Made by a program: the position numbers and the translations under genes. Positions 1-6,341 of a DNA stretch of 12,572 nt are shown here, in pieces. The notes below the pieces were generated by a model. The model did not search any database, was not told where the DNA came from, and worked only from the letters and a program-made list of their open reading frames with translations. This DNA is from Acidithiobacillus sulfuriphilus (GTDB lineage: Bacteria; Pseudomonadota; Gammaproteobacteria; Acidithiobacillales; Acidithiobacillaceae), in contig NZ_RIZI01000116.1 of NCBI RefSeq assembly GCF_003721225.1, positions 1-12,572 on the forward strand, given 5' to 3'. The first letter of the stretch is position 1. Every line of letters begins with the position of its first letter.

Positions 1-48
1 GGTGCGGTAGATCTGAACCCGCAGCGGCAGGATAAAAAGGCCGCTTAA
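1..48 (+). CDS. Possible 3' end of an unknown gene (partial)
   Basis: Frame 1 is open from the left edge of the window to a TAA at 46-48 and would encode 15 residues ending DKKAA. The fragment is too short to recognise, and an open run of this length is common by chance. If it is real, the gene belongs to the accessory segment left of the tRNA-Asn. Nothing in the sequence indicates a function. Confidence 0.2.
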   Translation, partial: GAVDLNPQRQDKKAA

Positions 49-216
49 AAAATGGGAAACGCGACAACTACCTTGACAGACGCCGCCTCCAGCAGCGTAC
101 CATCCACCGAAAATGTTCTTTCGAGAGCAGGTCCTCCGGAAAGGGCGTGTTGCTGTGCGCAACACCTCACGATTCGTGCTGGACCAACGGCATGTGCAAC
201 GGATTTGCTTGATTAG

Positions 217-468
217 AACGGCCAACATGGGCGGGCCACGCAATCCAGAAAACGCCAAGCTCTCAGCCGGGTGGGCCGGGATCACGGGCAATTTGTCTAC
301 CGTCCGGCCTTTGGCGGCAAGCTGGGCAAGCCCATTCGCTTCCACGACCTCAAGGTGAAGGGCGGGTCCGATTGCAACTGCGATAAACAGAAGAGCAGCG
401 GCCACAAAACCGCGAAGATGGTGGCTGTCTACGACCGAAAACTGCCCGTCGTTGACCCCACCCGCTAA
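217..468 (+). pseudogene. Tyrosine recombinase (phage/island integrase), C-terminal remnant
   Basis: Frame 1 is open from just after a TAG (214-216) to a TAA (466-468). From about 271 it reads like the last 65 residues of a tyrosine recombinase catalytic domain. It has the box FHDLK (His codon 343-345, a Lys in the usual final Arg position), then SGHKTAK (His codon 403-405) about 20 residues later, then the nucleophile-type VYDRK (Tyr codon 430-432). The order and spacing of His, Gly-His and Tyr are those of the family, and proteobacterial integrases often end in a similar DKQ-SGHK-VYDRK pattern. The N-terminal arm-binding and core-binding domains and the first catalytic Arg are absent, and upstream frames are broken, so it cannot be active. 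It lies 112 bases from the 3' end of tRNA-Asn, the expected place for the integrase of an element inserted at that tRNA. The family call is by eye. Confidence 0.7.
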
Positions 469-536
469 AAAATCCTGAATATTGGCTGCCGGAAACGTCA
501 TGAGCAGGTGAGAGGTTTTCTGACTTTCCGAAAACC

Positions 537-573
537 CAATAAAAAAGGCCTAGGCGATAACGCCTAAGCCTTT
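537..573 (-). terminator. Rho-independent terminator of tRNA-Asn
   Basis: Read on the minus strand, a stem of GGCTTAGGCG and CGCCTAGGCC with a 4-base TTAT loop and one internal mismatch is followed by six T and then ATT. It starts 8 bases beyond the CCA end of tRNA-Asn. On the plus strand it also forms a hairpin but with a poorer T tract. Confidence 0.85.
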
Positions 574-580
574 GATTTCT

Positions 581-656
581 TGGCTCCCCGGGACAGGCTC
601 GAACTGCCGACCTAGTGATTAACAGTCACCCGCTCTACCGACTGAGCTACCGGGGA
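581..656 (-). tRNA. tRNA-Asn (anticodon GUU)
   Basis: The minus strand gives a complete 76-base tRNA including an encoded CCA end. The acceptor stem TCCCCGG pairs with CCGGGGA, followed by discriminator G and CCA. The D arm contains AGCTCAGTCGGTAGAGC, the anticodon loop is CTGTTAA with anticodon GTT, and the T arm contains GTTCGAGCC. It belongs to the GUN-anticodon group (Asn, Asp, His, Tyr) that receives queuosine in organisms able to make it. It has its own promoter and terminator, so it is a single-gene unit. The neighbouring integrase remnant suggests its 3' part served as an attachment site. Confidence 0.97.
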
Positions 657-668
657 AAAGTGGTGCAG

Positions 669-697
669 ATGCTAGCGTCTGATGGTTGCCACGTCAA
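669..697 (-). promoter_or_regulatory. Sigma-70 promoter of tRNA-Asn
   Basis: On the minus strand, TTGACG (692-697) and TAGCAT (669-674) are separated by exactly 17 bases. The -10 element ends 12 bases before the mature tRNA 5' end, so transcription would begin a few bases upstream of the tRNA. Just upstream lie two copies of AGTACCTGT (697-705 and 711-719, plus-strand reading) 14 bases apart; their role is unknown. Confidence 0.75.
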
Positions 698-866
698 GTA
701 CCTGTGTCGCAGTACCTGTCTTGATCCTATATCTTTGCGACCTAGGCCGTCTGGGTGCCATACGCACGGATCATCTCCGGCGGGCTTCGAAGCTGCAAGT
801 ACGATGGAGACCGGTTTGCCTTGCCGTGGCAACAGACCCCGGCATTCGTTGCCCCACACCCATTTC

Positions 867-3176
867 CTAGCCGCCACTCGGGTCGGGCATCCCGGGTGGT
901 TTTTCTGGCTGGCGGGCTGGGGTGGGGTGTTCGCGGGCGGGAATGAGGTGCACATCCTGTTGCTGATGGGCCAGGATGATGCCGTGCTGGCGCAGGCTCT
1001 CCACCATCCTCGCGCGCAGTTCTGTCTGCACGTTGAAACTCTTATTGCCGTCTTCCAGATATACCCGCAGAGTAAAACGCAGGGCGTTTTCATCGACGTT
1101 CAGAAATAATGCCGTGGGGGGGATGCCGCGGGGATCATCCTGCAGGACATCGGGGTGGCTGCGCCCCGCCTCCTCCAGGACCCGCATGACCAGGGCTACG
1201 TCGCTGTCCTGGGATACCTGGACCGGGATCATCAGGCGGAGTACCGAATTGCTATAGGTCCAGTTGGTGACCTGGCCGGAAATCAATTCCGAATTGGGCA
1301 CAAAGACTTCCGTTCGATCAAAGGTCAGGATCAGCGTATAGCGGATACTGATGCGTTGGACGTAGCCTTCGGTTTTGCCGACCGCCACCCAGTCACCCAC
1401 GCGAATGGGCCGCTCAAAAAGCAGGATCAGGCCGGAAACGAAGTTGTTCACAATATTTTGCAGGCCAAAACCAATGCCCACGGATAAGGCGCCGGCAATG
1501 ATGGCGAGGTTGCTCAGGTTGATGCCCGCTACGCCTAGGGCCACCAACAGAGTAATAATTACTCCGATATAGCGAATGATGGTCAGGATGGAGTGGCGCT
1601 CGCCGGAAGCGAGATGATCCATAAAAAGCGGGTGTTTGCCGAGGCGCTGCTGCACCCAGGTGTTCACGTTGAGCAGCAGTAAAAACATCAGCAATGCCAG
1701 AAGCAAGCGTAGCGGTGCGAGATGGAATCCGCCCACGGTAAAACCTGCCGAGAGCTGTGCCCAAAGGATCCCAAAGCCGTTCTCCGAGAGCCCCCAGGCA
1801 CGGAGGATGGCCGCACCTACCAGGATCCAGAGGATGAAATAGAGCATGCCGCGCAGCCAGCGGGTGCCGGGCAGACTTTGTTCGGCGGTCAGGCCCAGCC
1901 GGCGCCGCAGCAACTGTTTCCAGGCCCCGTTGTTGTGGCTCATGCGCAGGATGCCGTCGCGGAGCAGCAAGTTAAGGATCAAACCCAGGCCAATGGCGAG
2001 CAGCGTCAGGGTGATGCCGCGAAACAGGAAGGCCGCCAGGGCATCGTAGCCGCTAAATTCGACCAGCATTGTGGCGAGGATGACCAGTCCCGCAACGATG
2101 CGCGGGGACGACCAGGCAGCGAAGGGCCGCACCGTGCCCAGATTCCAGAGTACCCGCAGCAGCATCATCAGGATGGCCACGTGGAAGAGGAGCCGGATCA
2201 TTTGTCCACCGACATCCGCCAAGTCCATCCTGAGTAGTACCCAATCTACGAGAAAGTTCAGTATCACCAGGAGGAGTATGCCGCGCAGTTCCAGGAGGAG
2301 GGAGCGGCTGATCCTGGGGGGCCAGTCCAGTTGGCGGGGCAGGGGGTGGCTGGGTGCAAGGACCAGATACAAGAGCGCGGCGCCCGCGGCGTAGCTCAAA
2401 ATCCCGATGCAGAGTGCCCATGGCCATTGTTCTGGGGCACCCTGGATCTCCAGGTAAGCGGCCGCCGCGCCTGCCCCCGAGAACAGTGGCAGATAACGGT
2501 CCAGCGCCGCCTGCCAGGCAGCTCCATGGCCACGGAGCATGGTTGGCCGCGGCCGGCGAGATCGTTGCCGGCGCTGCCATCCGAGGGCAATGGCGAATGC
2601 CGCGAGGCCAAGCCCCAGACCCCAGTGCACGCTGGTCCTGCCCAGCGCTGCCCGGCCACCGAGTTCACGCCACCAGCTTTGCCAGGAACTATAGGCAAAG
2701 GGCAAGGTGGCCAGGAGAGCGGCACCGCCCTGAAAGAGATTGGGGCCATGATGGAGGAGGGTGGCGGTATGGATCCGGTCCTGCTCGTTCTGGACGCGCC
2801 GTTTTAGCTCCGTGCTTTGTACGGTGAGCAGTCGACAGGTGGCCAGTTGGCTATTGACGTGCTGTTGCTGCTTTTGCAGGTGATCACGCAGGGTGGTGAG
2901 GGTCGGTGGTTCACCCGTCACCACCGGACCGAGGACCGCAAGATCCTGCTGGATGGCATCCAGATTTTTCTGCTCCCTCGCTACGCATTGCTGGGCATTA
3001 TTGGCAATCCCCGCGCTCTGCGTAAGCCACTGTTTCAGCCCTTCCGGCGTAGGCCTTCCCGCCAAGCCTTTCTGAATGGACTGCAGGGTGTTGCCAGCCG
3101 CGAGCCAATCCGTAACGTCTGCATGCGCAGCGACCATGGCGGCCAGGGTCATGATGAATAATAAAAAGCGGGTCAA
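867..3176 (-). CDS. MscS-family mechanosensitive ion channel, large form with periplasmic N-terminal domain
   Basis: This 769-residue inner-membrane protein should open under membrane tension and release solutes during hypo-osmotic shock. Residues 1-19 form a signal peptide ending AHA, followed by a helical, Gln-rich periplasmic region (about 20-145) with coiled-coil character. About ten hydrophobic segments span roughly 145-590. The pore-lining helix and MscS domain entry are at about 562-600, with GIGFGLQNIVNNFVSG, then FERPI and VGDWV, then the beta domain with VFVPNSELISG. Residues after about 745 are a Pro-rich tail. Length and layout resemble the large MscS relatives (YbiO or DUF3772-type proteins) rather than the 286-residue MscS. 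The start is a TTG (3174-3176), chosen because AAGGAG lies 5 bases upstream and because it supplies the basic residue before the signal peptide; the ATG eight codons later lacks a well-placed site. It is transcribed divergently from the small envelope genes at 3472-4343. Confidence 0.9.
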   Translation of the reverse strand: MTRFLLFIMTLAAMVAAHADVTDWLAAGNTLQSIQKGLAGRPTPEGLKQWLTQSAGIANNAQQCVAREQKNLDAIQQDLAVLGPVVTGEPPTLTTLRDHLQKQQQHVNSQLATCRLLTVQSTELKRRVQNEQDRIHTATLLHHGPNLFQGGAALLATLPFAYSSWQSWWRELGGRAALGRTSVHWGLGLGLAAFAIALGWQRRQRSRRPRPTMLRGHGAAWQAALDRYLPLFSGAGAAAAYLEIQGAPEQWPWALCIGILSYAAGAALLYLVLAPSHPLPRQLDWPPRISRSLLLELRGILLLVILNFLVDWVLLRMDLADVGGQMIRLLFHVAILMMLLRVLWNLGTVRPFAAWSSPRIVAGLVILATMLVEFSGYDALAAFLFRGITLTLLAIGLGLILNLLLRDGILRMSHNNGAWKQLLRRRLGLTAEQSLPGTRWLRGMLYFILWILVGAAILRAWGLSENGFGILWAQLSAGFTVGGFHLAPLRLLLALLMFLLLLNVNTWVQQRLGKHPLFMDHLASGERHSILTIIRYIGVIITLLVALGVAGINLSNLAIIAGALSVGIGFGLQNIVNNFVSGLILLFERPIRVGDWVAVGKTEGYVQRISIRYTLILTFDRTEVFVPNSELISGQVTNWTYSNSVLRLMIPVQVSQDSDVALVMRVLEEAGRSHPDVLQDDPRGIPPTALFLNVDENALRFTLRVYLEDGNKSFNVQTELRARMVESLRQHGIILAHQQQDVHLIPAREHPTPARQPEKPPGMPDPSGG

Positions 3177-3265
3177 AGGGGCTCCTTGCTGCCCCGTTTA
3201 CTCTCCTATAGGGGGGAGTCGCCGTCAAGGCCCGAAGGTGGGCTCGGTGTAGACATCGAGCAACC

Positions 3266-3288
3266 ATTTTAACAGATTGGTTTTGATG
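3266..3288 (-). promoter_or_regulatory. Weak candidate -10 region for the MscS-type channel gene
   Basis: On the minus strand TAAAAT (plus-strand 3266-3271) matches the -10 consensus at five of six positions, about 90 bases upstream of the TTG start. No convincing -35 element lies 16-18 bases further up, so this is only a candidate. A short imperfect hairpin (3200-3219, ACTCTCC and GGGGAGT arms) would lie in the resulting leader. Confidence 0.25.
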
Positions 3289-3375
3289 GATAAATCCGGT
3301 TTTCATCGGAGTTTTGTTGGCCTGCGGCGACAAATCGCCGGAGCGATCTCCCCAGCATCACGGGCAAAACTGGAA

Positions 3376-3414
3376 TGGAATTGGTAAGTATGTATAAATA
3401 CAATGACTTATTAT
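3376..3414 (+). promoter_or_regulatory. Candidate promoter of the small envelope gene cluster
   Basis: TGGAAT (3376-3381), a 17-base spacer and TACAAT (3399-3404, five of six matches) lie about 70 bases upstream of the gene at 3472. The surrounding AT-rich stretch also holds TATAAA (3393-3398) and TATTAT (3409-3414), so the exact -10 element is uncertain. A 6-bp hairpin with a CAAA loop (3325-3340) lies further upstream. Confidence 0.3.
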
Positions 3415-3471
3415 GACTGGCACGGATTCTGCTCATGAATTGCGTACACCTACTCATTCAGGGGGAAATCC

Positions 3472-3720
3472 ATGCACAACCCTATTCGAGATTATCTATT
3501 TGCCGCCATCCTGATGGCGCCGTTTGCTGCCCTGGGGATCTTCGTGCATCACGAAACTCCCCATGCCCATCAGGTGGCGCACCTGCTGGCGCATCAGGAT
3601 ATGCAGGCGGCCAGGCAGTTGCGCGCGGTAGTGGGGCAGGTGGAACAGGCCCAATGGCTGCGCCTGGAGGCGCGGCCGGCAACGAAGGCCGCACCTCCTA
3701 TATATATCATATCAATATAA
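3472..3720 (+). CDS. Hypothetical small membrane protein with His-rich segment
   Basis: This is an 82-residue protein that I do not recognise. Residues 8-25 are hydrophobic and could be a single membrane helix or an uncleaved signal anchor. Immediately after it six histidines occur within 16 residues (26, 27, 31, 33, 37, 41), which could bind a metal ion. A helical region rich in Ala, Gln and Arg follows (about 42-65), then a hydrophobic C-terminus ending YIISI. The ATG start is supported by AGGGGGA 5 bases upstream. The next gene starts 10 bases after the stop, and its ribosome-binding site begins at the stop codon, so the two are probably co-transcribed. The metal-binding idea is an inference from composition only. 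Confidence 0.6.
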   Translation: MHNPIRDYLFAAILMAPFAALGIFVHHETPHAHQVAHLLAHQDMQAARQLRAVVGQVEQAQWLRLEARPATKAAPPIYIISI

Positions 3721-3730
3721 GGAGAAGAAA

Positions 3731-4015
3731 ATGACACGAACAATACGTAGCATCATCGGGCTGGGTGCCTTGTTGTTGGGAGCGGCCGTGATGTCGGGCA
3801 ATGCCTTGGCCGACGGCGGTGGTTGGGGCGGTCCGGCGCTCAGTTTGTCCATCGGTGTGCCAGGCGTCGCTTATTACGGGGCGCCTGCCTATTACGCCCC
3901 GCCCGCTGTTTATTATGCGCCACCCCCGCCCCCGCCAGGGTGGTACGACCGTCATGGCCCGCGCTGGCGCCACTGGCACCGCGGCGATGATCGGCGCTGG
4001 GGTGATGATGACTGA
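3731..4015 (+). CDS. Exported Tyr/Pro-rich small protein, unknown function
   Basis: This is a 94-residue secreted protein. Residues 1-27 form a typical signal peptide (basic start, hydrophobic core, ending NALA before Asp-28). The mature part begins Gly/Trp-rich. Residues about 50-70 are Tyr/Pro/Ala repeats with a run of six prolines. The last 22 residues are rich in Trp, His, Arg and Asp, ending in three Asp. There is no enzyme motif. The composition suits a periplasmic or surface-exposed structural or binding protein of low complexity. The start is well supported: AAGGAG ends 7 bases before the ATG. It follows the His-rich gene at 3472 closely and probably shares its transcript. Confidence 0.75.
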   Translation: MTRTIRSIIGLGALLLGAAVMSGNALADGGGWGGPALSLSIGVPGVAYYGAPAYYAPPAVYYAPPPPPPGWYDRHGPRWRHWHRGDDRRWGDDD

Positions 4016-4118
4016 GCGCTTTGACCCGTAGGAAATGGGTTCTCTGGGGCATGGGGAGAGCGTATGGAAGCGTTGCCCTTGGGCAGCCGTTCATCAAAAT
4101 CAGGCAGAGGGGTGTCGT

Positions 4119-4343
4119 GTGAAGCGTAAAATTCTAGCCTTGGCTTTGGCTGGTGGCGTAGCGGCCTTGGGCAGCGGGTGTGCGTCCATGACGCCTACGC
4201 AGCAGCGGGCCTTGAGTGGCGGTGCCATTGGGGCCGCAGGCGGCGCGGTGCTGGGAGCCGTGGCCGGCGGCAATCCAGCGGTGGGGGCGGCCGTCGGCGG
4301 AGCCGTTGGCGCCTCCGTGGGAGCCCTTATGAACAAGCTGTAA
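4119..4343 (+). CDS. Glycine-zipper lipoprotein (OsmB-like)
   Basis: This 74-residue predicted lipoprotein has a basic, hydrophobic signal sequence ending at Cys-21. The residues before the Cys are LGSG, a loose match to the usual L-A/S-G lipobox, so lipidation is likely but not certain. The remainder is a glycine-zipper domain (about residues 34-70) with many GxxxG-type repeats such as GAIGAAGGAVLGA, ending MNKL. OsmB and related outer-membrane lipoproteins share this small size and layout and are often induced by osmotic or envelope stress; that role is inferred here. The GTG start at 4119 is chosen because it begins the signal peptide and has GAGGGG just upstream. An in-frame start at 4035 would add 28 non-signal-like residues. 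The gene is 103 bases downstream of the exported protein gene, so co-transcription is uncertain. Confidence 0.8.
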   Translation: MKRKILALALAGGVAALGSGCASMTPTQQRALSGGAIGAAGGAVLGAVAGGNPAVGAAVGGAVGASVGALMNKL

Positions 4344-4359
4344 GTAACCTGCAATTCCG

Positions 4360-4389
4360 TCAGGCCGCTCCTCGCTAGGAGCAGCCTGA
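4360..4389. terminator. Hairpin between convergent genes
   Basis: Arms TCAGGCCGCTCCT and AGGAGCAGCCTGA form a 12-bp stem with one mismatch and a CGCT loop, between the convergent ends of the lipoprotein gene (stop 4343) and the diiron protein gene (stop 4405). There is no T tract directly after it on either strand; on the plus strand CTTTTC comes 12 bases later. It may be a weak bidirectional terminator or a 3' stabilising structure. Confidence 0.5.
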
Positions 4390-4404
4390 CCGCTCGCAGG
4401 CTTT

Positions 4405-5229
4405 TCAAGCGGCCACCAGCCGCCTTGCTCCCCGCGTTAGGAGGGGCAGGGCGGCTTTTTGCAGGGTCGGGGGCAAATCCACGGGCTTGAGCAGCATCTT
4501 GAGGGCCATGTCAAAGGGGTAATAGCGCCGTACCCAGACGCTCATGCGCCCCCGGAATTGTTCAAAATCCTCGTGCGAAAAGGGCATTCCGGGGTTGCGT
4601 ACCTGGAAGACATTTTTGATGGCCAGATAGGCGTCTTCCTGGTCGACTTCGGCCACCCGTCGCCACAATTCCCGGCCAATCCGCCAACGGGAGTTGTTTT
4701 CCTGTTCCTGATAATGACGAAAAAACCGGTAGAAATACTTGTAATGGTGCACCTCGTCATTACGGATGCGGCTGGCAAGCTGGGCCAACACCGGCTCAGG
4801 GCTGGCCGCCTGGATCATGGCGTAAAAGCTGGAGGTGCCGGTTTCAACCACACAGCGCGCTGCCATTTCCAAGGCGCGGCTGGGGCCCAGCAACTCGGGG
4901 CGGCAATAGGGGCTGTAGTCCTGGCGAAAGCCGGCAAAGGCCCGCTCCCAGTCAAAGTCCGGCCACACGGTCTCCACATACTGGCGCAAGGCACGTCCAT
5001 GCTGGATTTCCTCCACTTCCCATTCTGTTTCCAGCCAGGCAATGGCTTCTTCGTCGCCGGCATAATAGCTGACCAGATTGCGGGTGTAGAGGTCGGAGAG
5101 AATCTCGACAAAAGAGGCTCCGGCCAGAAGATAAAACCAATCTGTGTCGGCGGCTATTTTCTGGAGATCAATGGCGCCATAGGGAATGTCCGCCAGGGAC
5201 CAGAGGGGGCGCGTGCTATTTGCGGGCAT
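4405..5229 (-). CDS. Ferritin-like diiron-carboxylate protein (acyl-ACP desaturase-like)
   Basis: This 274-residue soluble helical protein carries the complete diiron ligand set: Glu-42, Glu-74 and His-77 (EIQH), Glu-129, and Glu-159 and His-162 (EVHH). The paired ExxH motifs, with their acidic neighbours EEIQHG and DEVHHY, resemble acyl-ACP desaturases (EExxHG and DExxHE), the soluble enzymes that introduce double bases-of-carbon chains by O2 activation. A desaturase role would bear on membrane fluidity, but other ferritin-like oxygenases and oxidases share the fold, so the substrate is unknown. The C-terminal part (about 215-274) is basic and amphipathic. The ATG start has GAGGAG 8 bases upstream. 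It lies 21 bases after the end of the decayed queC gene on the same strand, which suggests a former operon. No clear promoter of its own was seen. Confidence 0.75.
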   Translation of the reverse strand: MPANSTRPLWSLADIPYGAIDLQKIAADTDWFYLLAGASFVEILSDLYTRNLVSYYAGDEEAIAWLETEWEVEEIQHGRALRQYVETVWPDFDWERAFAGFRQDYSPYCRPELLGPSRALEMAARCVVETGTSSFYAMIQAASPEPVLAQLASRIRNDEVHHYKYFYRFFRHYQEQENNSRWRIGRELWRRVAEVDQEDAYLAIKNVFQVRNPGMPFSHEDFEQFRGRMSVWVRRYYPFDMALKMLLKPVDLPPTLQKAALPLLTRGARRLVAA

Positions 5230-5250
5230 GGTATCTTCTCCTCAACGCGG

Positions 5251-5573
5251 TTATTGCTTGTCGGCGGCGTAATGGACATCCACATCGGCACCGCCTGCGC
5301 AAAGGCGGCGCGCCGTTTCCGGCATTGCGGGCAAATGCCACAATGGTAGGCGCGGCCTGTCAGGCAACTATACGTCTTTTGCCAGGGAACCCCAAAATTC
5401 CTGCCCTGGCCAATCACTTCGGCCTTGGTAGAGATGGCAGAACGGGGCGTGTGCAGGATTAGGCACGGAGGGGTGCCAGGGCGCGGCCCTGATGGCTGTC
5501 AGGAAGGGCCTTGGCGGCCCGCTGCGGCCTGGCGGGCTTTGGTGAAAGCGGGACTGCGGCGTATCATCGGGGC
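5251..5573 (-). pseudogene. queC: queC remnant (7-cyano-7-deazaguanine synthase), C-terminal part, frameshifted
   Basis: On the minus strand, from about 5459 down, one frame reads like the end of QueC, which makes preQ0 for queuosine. It shows LHTPRSAISTKAEVIG, then FGVPW, then a zinc-site pattern Cys-x7-Cys-x2-Cys-x2-Cys (SC, HCGICPQC) followed by RKRRAAFAQA. At about 5293-5296 the frame breaks; one base away it continues GADVDVHYAADKQ to a TAA at 5251-5253, the expected QueC tail. Upstream in the first frame there is a TGA at 5499-5501, preceded by SPAFTKARQAAA, which resembles the QueC segment before that. The N-terminal PP-loop (SGGxDS) is absent. So the gene has lost its ATP-binding half and carries at least one frameshift and one stop. 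A sequencing error could explain one lesion but not the missing half. The diiron gene starts 21 bases after its end. Confidence 0.7.
5539..5567 (+). promoter_or_regulatory. Candidate promoter of the yciO-scpB operon
   Basis: TTGGTG (5539-5544), a 17-base spacer and TATCAT (5562-5567, five of six matches) would start transcription near 5574, leaving a leader of about 70 bases before the yciO start. The element lies on the opposite strand within the decayed 5' part of the queC remnant. Confidence 0.45.
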
Positions 5574-5641
5574 GCCAGGGAGGCCGTTGGTTGCCTGCCG
5601 CCCGGAGGCCATGATTCGTGCCGTTATCGGAGGAGTTGATA

Positions 5642-6277
5642 GTGGGTCTTTGTCTGAACATTCATCCGGTCAATCCACAAGCCCGCTTGCTGGCGCAGGC
5701 GCTGGACGTCCTGCGCAGTGGCGGCCTGCTGGTCTATCCTACGGATACCTGTTATGCCTTGGGCTGCATGGTCGGTGCCCGGGAGGCCCAGGAGCGCTTG
5801 CGCGGGATCCGCCAGCTCGATCTCCAGCATGACCTTTCCCTGCTATTTTCCAGCATCTCCCAGTTGGCCGAATACGCCAAGCTGGATGACCGTGTCTTTG
5901 CCCTGTTGCGCCGGGTCCTCCCCGGGCCTTATACCTTCATCCTTCCGGCCACCCATGATGTGCCCCGGCGTCTGGCTGACCCGCGCAAGCGCAGCATTGG
6001 CGTGCGTCTGCCCGACCATCCCCTGTGCCGCGCCCTGCTGGACGGTCTGGGGGAGCCGCTCATGAGTTCTACCCTGCAGTTGCCTGGGGATGCGGAGGCG
6101 CTGGCGGATCCCGAACGCATTTGTGAGGAGTTGGGGCGGCAAGTGGATCTGGTCCTGCTGAGTGGCCCGGGCAGCACGCTCTGCTCTACGGTGGTGGATC
6201 TGCTGACCTGGCCGCCCCGGATCCTGCGTGAGGGCGCGGGGGATCCGGCACGGCTGGGGTTGTCCTCCGCCTCCTAG
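5642..6277 (+). CDS. yciO: YciO-type Sua5/YrdC-family protein
   Basis: This 211-residue protein of the Sua5/YrdC/YciO fold follows E. coli YciO (206 residues, recalled) along its length. It has an opening IHPVNPQARLL, then VYPTDTCYALGC (residues 31-42), IRQLD, PGPYTFIL, PRRL, IGVRLPDHP, and a closing VVDL and REGAGDPA. TsaC/YrdC and Sua5 make threonylcarbamoyl-AMP for the t6A modification of ANN-decoding tRNAs. The YciO branch lacks the usual K-x-R nucleotide-binding motif, as here, and its activity is much weaker or uncertain. A separate tsaC probably exists elsewhere. The GTG at 5642 is chosen because GGAGGAG ends 6 bases before it; a GTG at 5618 would add eight residues that include the Shine-Dalgarno sequence itself. 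It is the first gene of the yciO-M50-trpS-scpA-scpB cluster. Confidence 0.88.
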   Translation: MGLCLNIHPVNPQARLLAQALDVLRSGGLLVYPTDTCYALGCMVGAREAQERLRGIRQLDLQHDLSLLFSSISQLAEYAKLDDRVFALLRRVLPGPYTFILPATHDVPRRLADPRKRSIGVRLPDHPLCRALLDGLGEPLMSSTLQLPGDAEALADPERICEELGRQVDLVLLSGPGSTLCSTVVDLLTWPPRILREGAGDPARLGLSSAS

Positions 6278-6329
6278 GGGATGCCGCGCAGAGCGGCCAG
6301 GAATTTTCCACTTTCCCTGGGGAGATTGT

Positions 6330-6335
6330 TATACT
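6330..6335 (+). promoter_or_regulatory. Possible -10 element directly before the M50 protease start
   Basis: TATACT ends 6 bases before the ATG at 6342, so transcription from it would begin at or next to the start codon and give a leaderless message. The -35 side is weak (TTCCAC about 18 bases up). The gene has no Shine-Dalgarno within normal distance; the closest purine run (GGGGAGA) is about 17 bases away. Confidence 0.35.
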
Positions 6336-6341
6336 CCGCTC

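Noticed and set aside
73..103. Perfect -35 hexamer TTGACA followed by TACCAT
   Set aside because: The spacing is 19 bases, the -10 is weak, and no intact gene follows it.
147..165. 7-bp hairpin (GTGTTGC and GCAACAC arms)
   Set aside because: No T tract follows and it has no position relative to a recognised gene, so I could not call it a terminator.
113..358. 81-codon plus-strand frame in the accessory edge
   Set aside because: It overlaps the integrase remnant in another frame and shows no family resemblance; upstream frames are broken.
1722..2237. Open frame of 171 codons on the plus strand
   Set aside because: It is antisense to the membrane region of the MscS-type channel; the composition is low-complexity polar.
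4459..5349. Open frame of 296 codons on the plus strand
   Set aside because: It is antisense to the diiron protein, whose ligand motifs are all intact, and it runs over the queC remnant; no domain was seen.
5154..5417. 87-codon minus-strand frame as an intact gene
   Set aside because: It starts in the middle of a QueC-like domain and, after the frame break, reads out of frame through the start of the diiron gene. It is treated as part of the queC pseudogene.
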